A DNA stretch of 64,000 bases. Origin: Planctomycetota bacterium. Its GTDB lineage: Bacteria; Planctomycetota; Planctomycetia; Planctomycetales; Planctomycetaceae. The notes beneath the pieces are model-generated. The model worked only from the letters and a program-made list of their open reading frames with translations. It was not told the origin of the DNA and made no database searches. Positions 63,695-64,000 of this stretch are shown here, piece after piece. Position 1 is the stretch's first letter. Each line of letters opens with the position of its first letter. The translations under genes were made by a program, and so were the position numbers. The stretch is taken from the NCBI GenBank assembly GCA_003388505.1, contig QQVO01000060.1:1-64000 (forward strand), in the 5' to 3' direction.

Positions 63695-64000
63695 GTGAGC
63701 GACGACGAACTGCTCGATCTGCTGCGGCTGAACATGGTCTCCGGACTCGGCCCGCGGACCATGTCGCTTCTGCTCGGTCGCTTCGGAAGCGCCTCCGGAA
63801 TCCTGCACGCCTCGGGGGAGGAACTGCTCGCCGTCTCTGGTGTCGGCCCGAAACTCTCCGCCGCAATCACCAAGGCCCGTAGCGACGACTCCGCTCAGAC
63901 CGAACTCGCCCGCTGCCGGGAATCAGGCGTCCGGCTCCTCACCCGCGACGCCGCCGATTATCCCGGCCTGCTCGCGGAGATCTGCGACGCACCGCCCCTT
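63695..64000 (+). CDS. dprA: DNA-processing protein DprA, N-terminal part (cut by the window end)
   Basis: 102 codons from GTG 63695 to the window end. The start DDELLDLLRLNMVSGLGPRT, the helix-hairpin-helix block LLAVSGVGPKLSAAITKA and the entry to the Rossmann-like domain, YPGLLAEICDAPPL, match DprA/Smf. DprA loads RecA onto single-stranded DNA during transformation. The domain with the GSR motif would lie beyond the window. It follows the hydrolase by 36 bases. Confidence 0.88.
   Translation, partial: MSDDELLDLLRLNMVSGLGPRTMSLLLGRFGSASGILHASGEELLAVSGVGPKLSAAITKARSDDSAQTELARCRESGVRLLTRDAADYPGLLAEICDAPPL

Overview
The window is high-GC bacterial DNA from a member of the Planctomycetota, most likely the order Planctomycetales. 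The evidence is the set of protein families: paired DUF1549/DUF1553 and DUF1501 proteins, a DUF1592-type cytochrome next to a DUF1552 protein, a DUF1559 protein with a prepilin-like N terminus, a DUF1571 protein, a DUF4058 protein and an HTTM-domain protein. Housekeeping genes are interspersed: tgt-yajC-secDF, coaE, rho, csrA-uppS-cdsA, tatA, an HU protein, mazG and the start of dprA. Two tRNA genes, Val(UAC) and Cys(GCA), are present. No rRNA, CRISPR array, prophage or integrase was seen.

Layout. 1-1255: an ISAs1-family insertion sequence with a frameshifted transposase. 1.3-5.5 kb: a three-gene unit, DUF1549/DUF1553 - DUF1501 - WD40. 6.1-9.3 kb: two M16-type peptidase genes, the first lacking the HxxEH zinc site. 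9.5-14.4 kb: tgt-yajC-secDF on the minus strand. 14.6-24.9 kb: a thioredoxin-domain lipoprotein, a lone GspF-like protein, an orphan acidic protein, DUF444, YqgE, an SDR enzyme, coaE, rho and DUF4058. 24.9-31.9 kb: a catabolic-looking group with a sialidase-fold protein, two phytanoyl-CoA-dioxygenase-type enzymes, a sodium:solute symporter and an MFS transporter. 31.9-36.4 kb: the DUF1592 and DUF1552 pair. 36.4-38.4 kb: csrA-uppS-cdsA. 38.7-44.4 kb: a 2-hydroxyacid dehydrogenase and several secreted proteins. 44.9-51.2 kb: a large PSD1 gene and a DUF1501 gene separated by a small conserved gene and two tandem ParD/ParE modules. 51.4-64 kb: an LRR lipoprotein, DUF1571, tatA, a PQQ-type propeller, an HTTM protein with a partner, a parvulin-type isomerase, HU, mazG, a secreted protein overlapping an alpha/beta hydrolase, and dprA cut by the window end.

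The two most unusual things are these. First, the tandem toxin-antitoxin modules at 46.3-47.6 kb repeat with an exact 618-base period. They are nearly identical at the antitoxin N terminus and toxin C terminus, but strongly diverged in one continuous 0.2-kb block that codes for the antitoxin C terminus and toxin N terminus. The array also ends exactly at the start codon of the DUF1501 gene, through a shared 10-base sequence. Second, the intergenic regions carry several families of non-coding dispersed repeats: a 275-base element with inverted ends (R1), a roughly 88-base element in three copies (R2), a roughly 120-base element in two full copies and one partial (R3), a 30-base repeat (R4), and a palindrome built on GGCCGACTCGCTCC that sits next to gene ends.

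All calls come from reading the sequence. No database search, structure prediction or statistics were run. Family names rest on recognised motifs and should be read that way.
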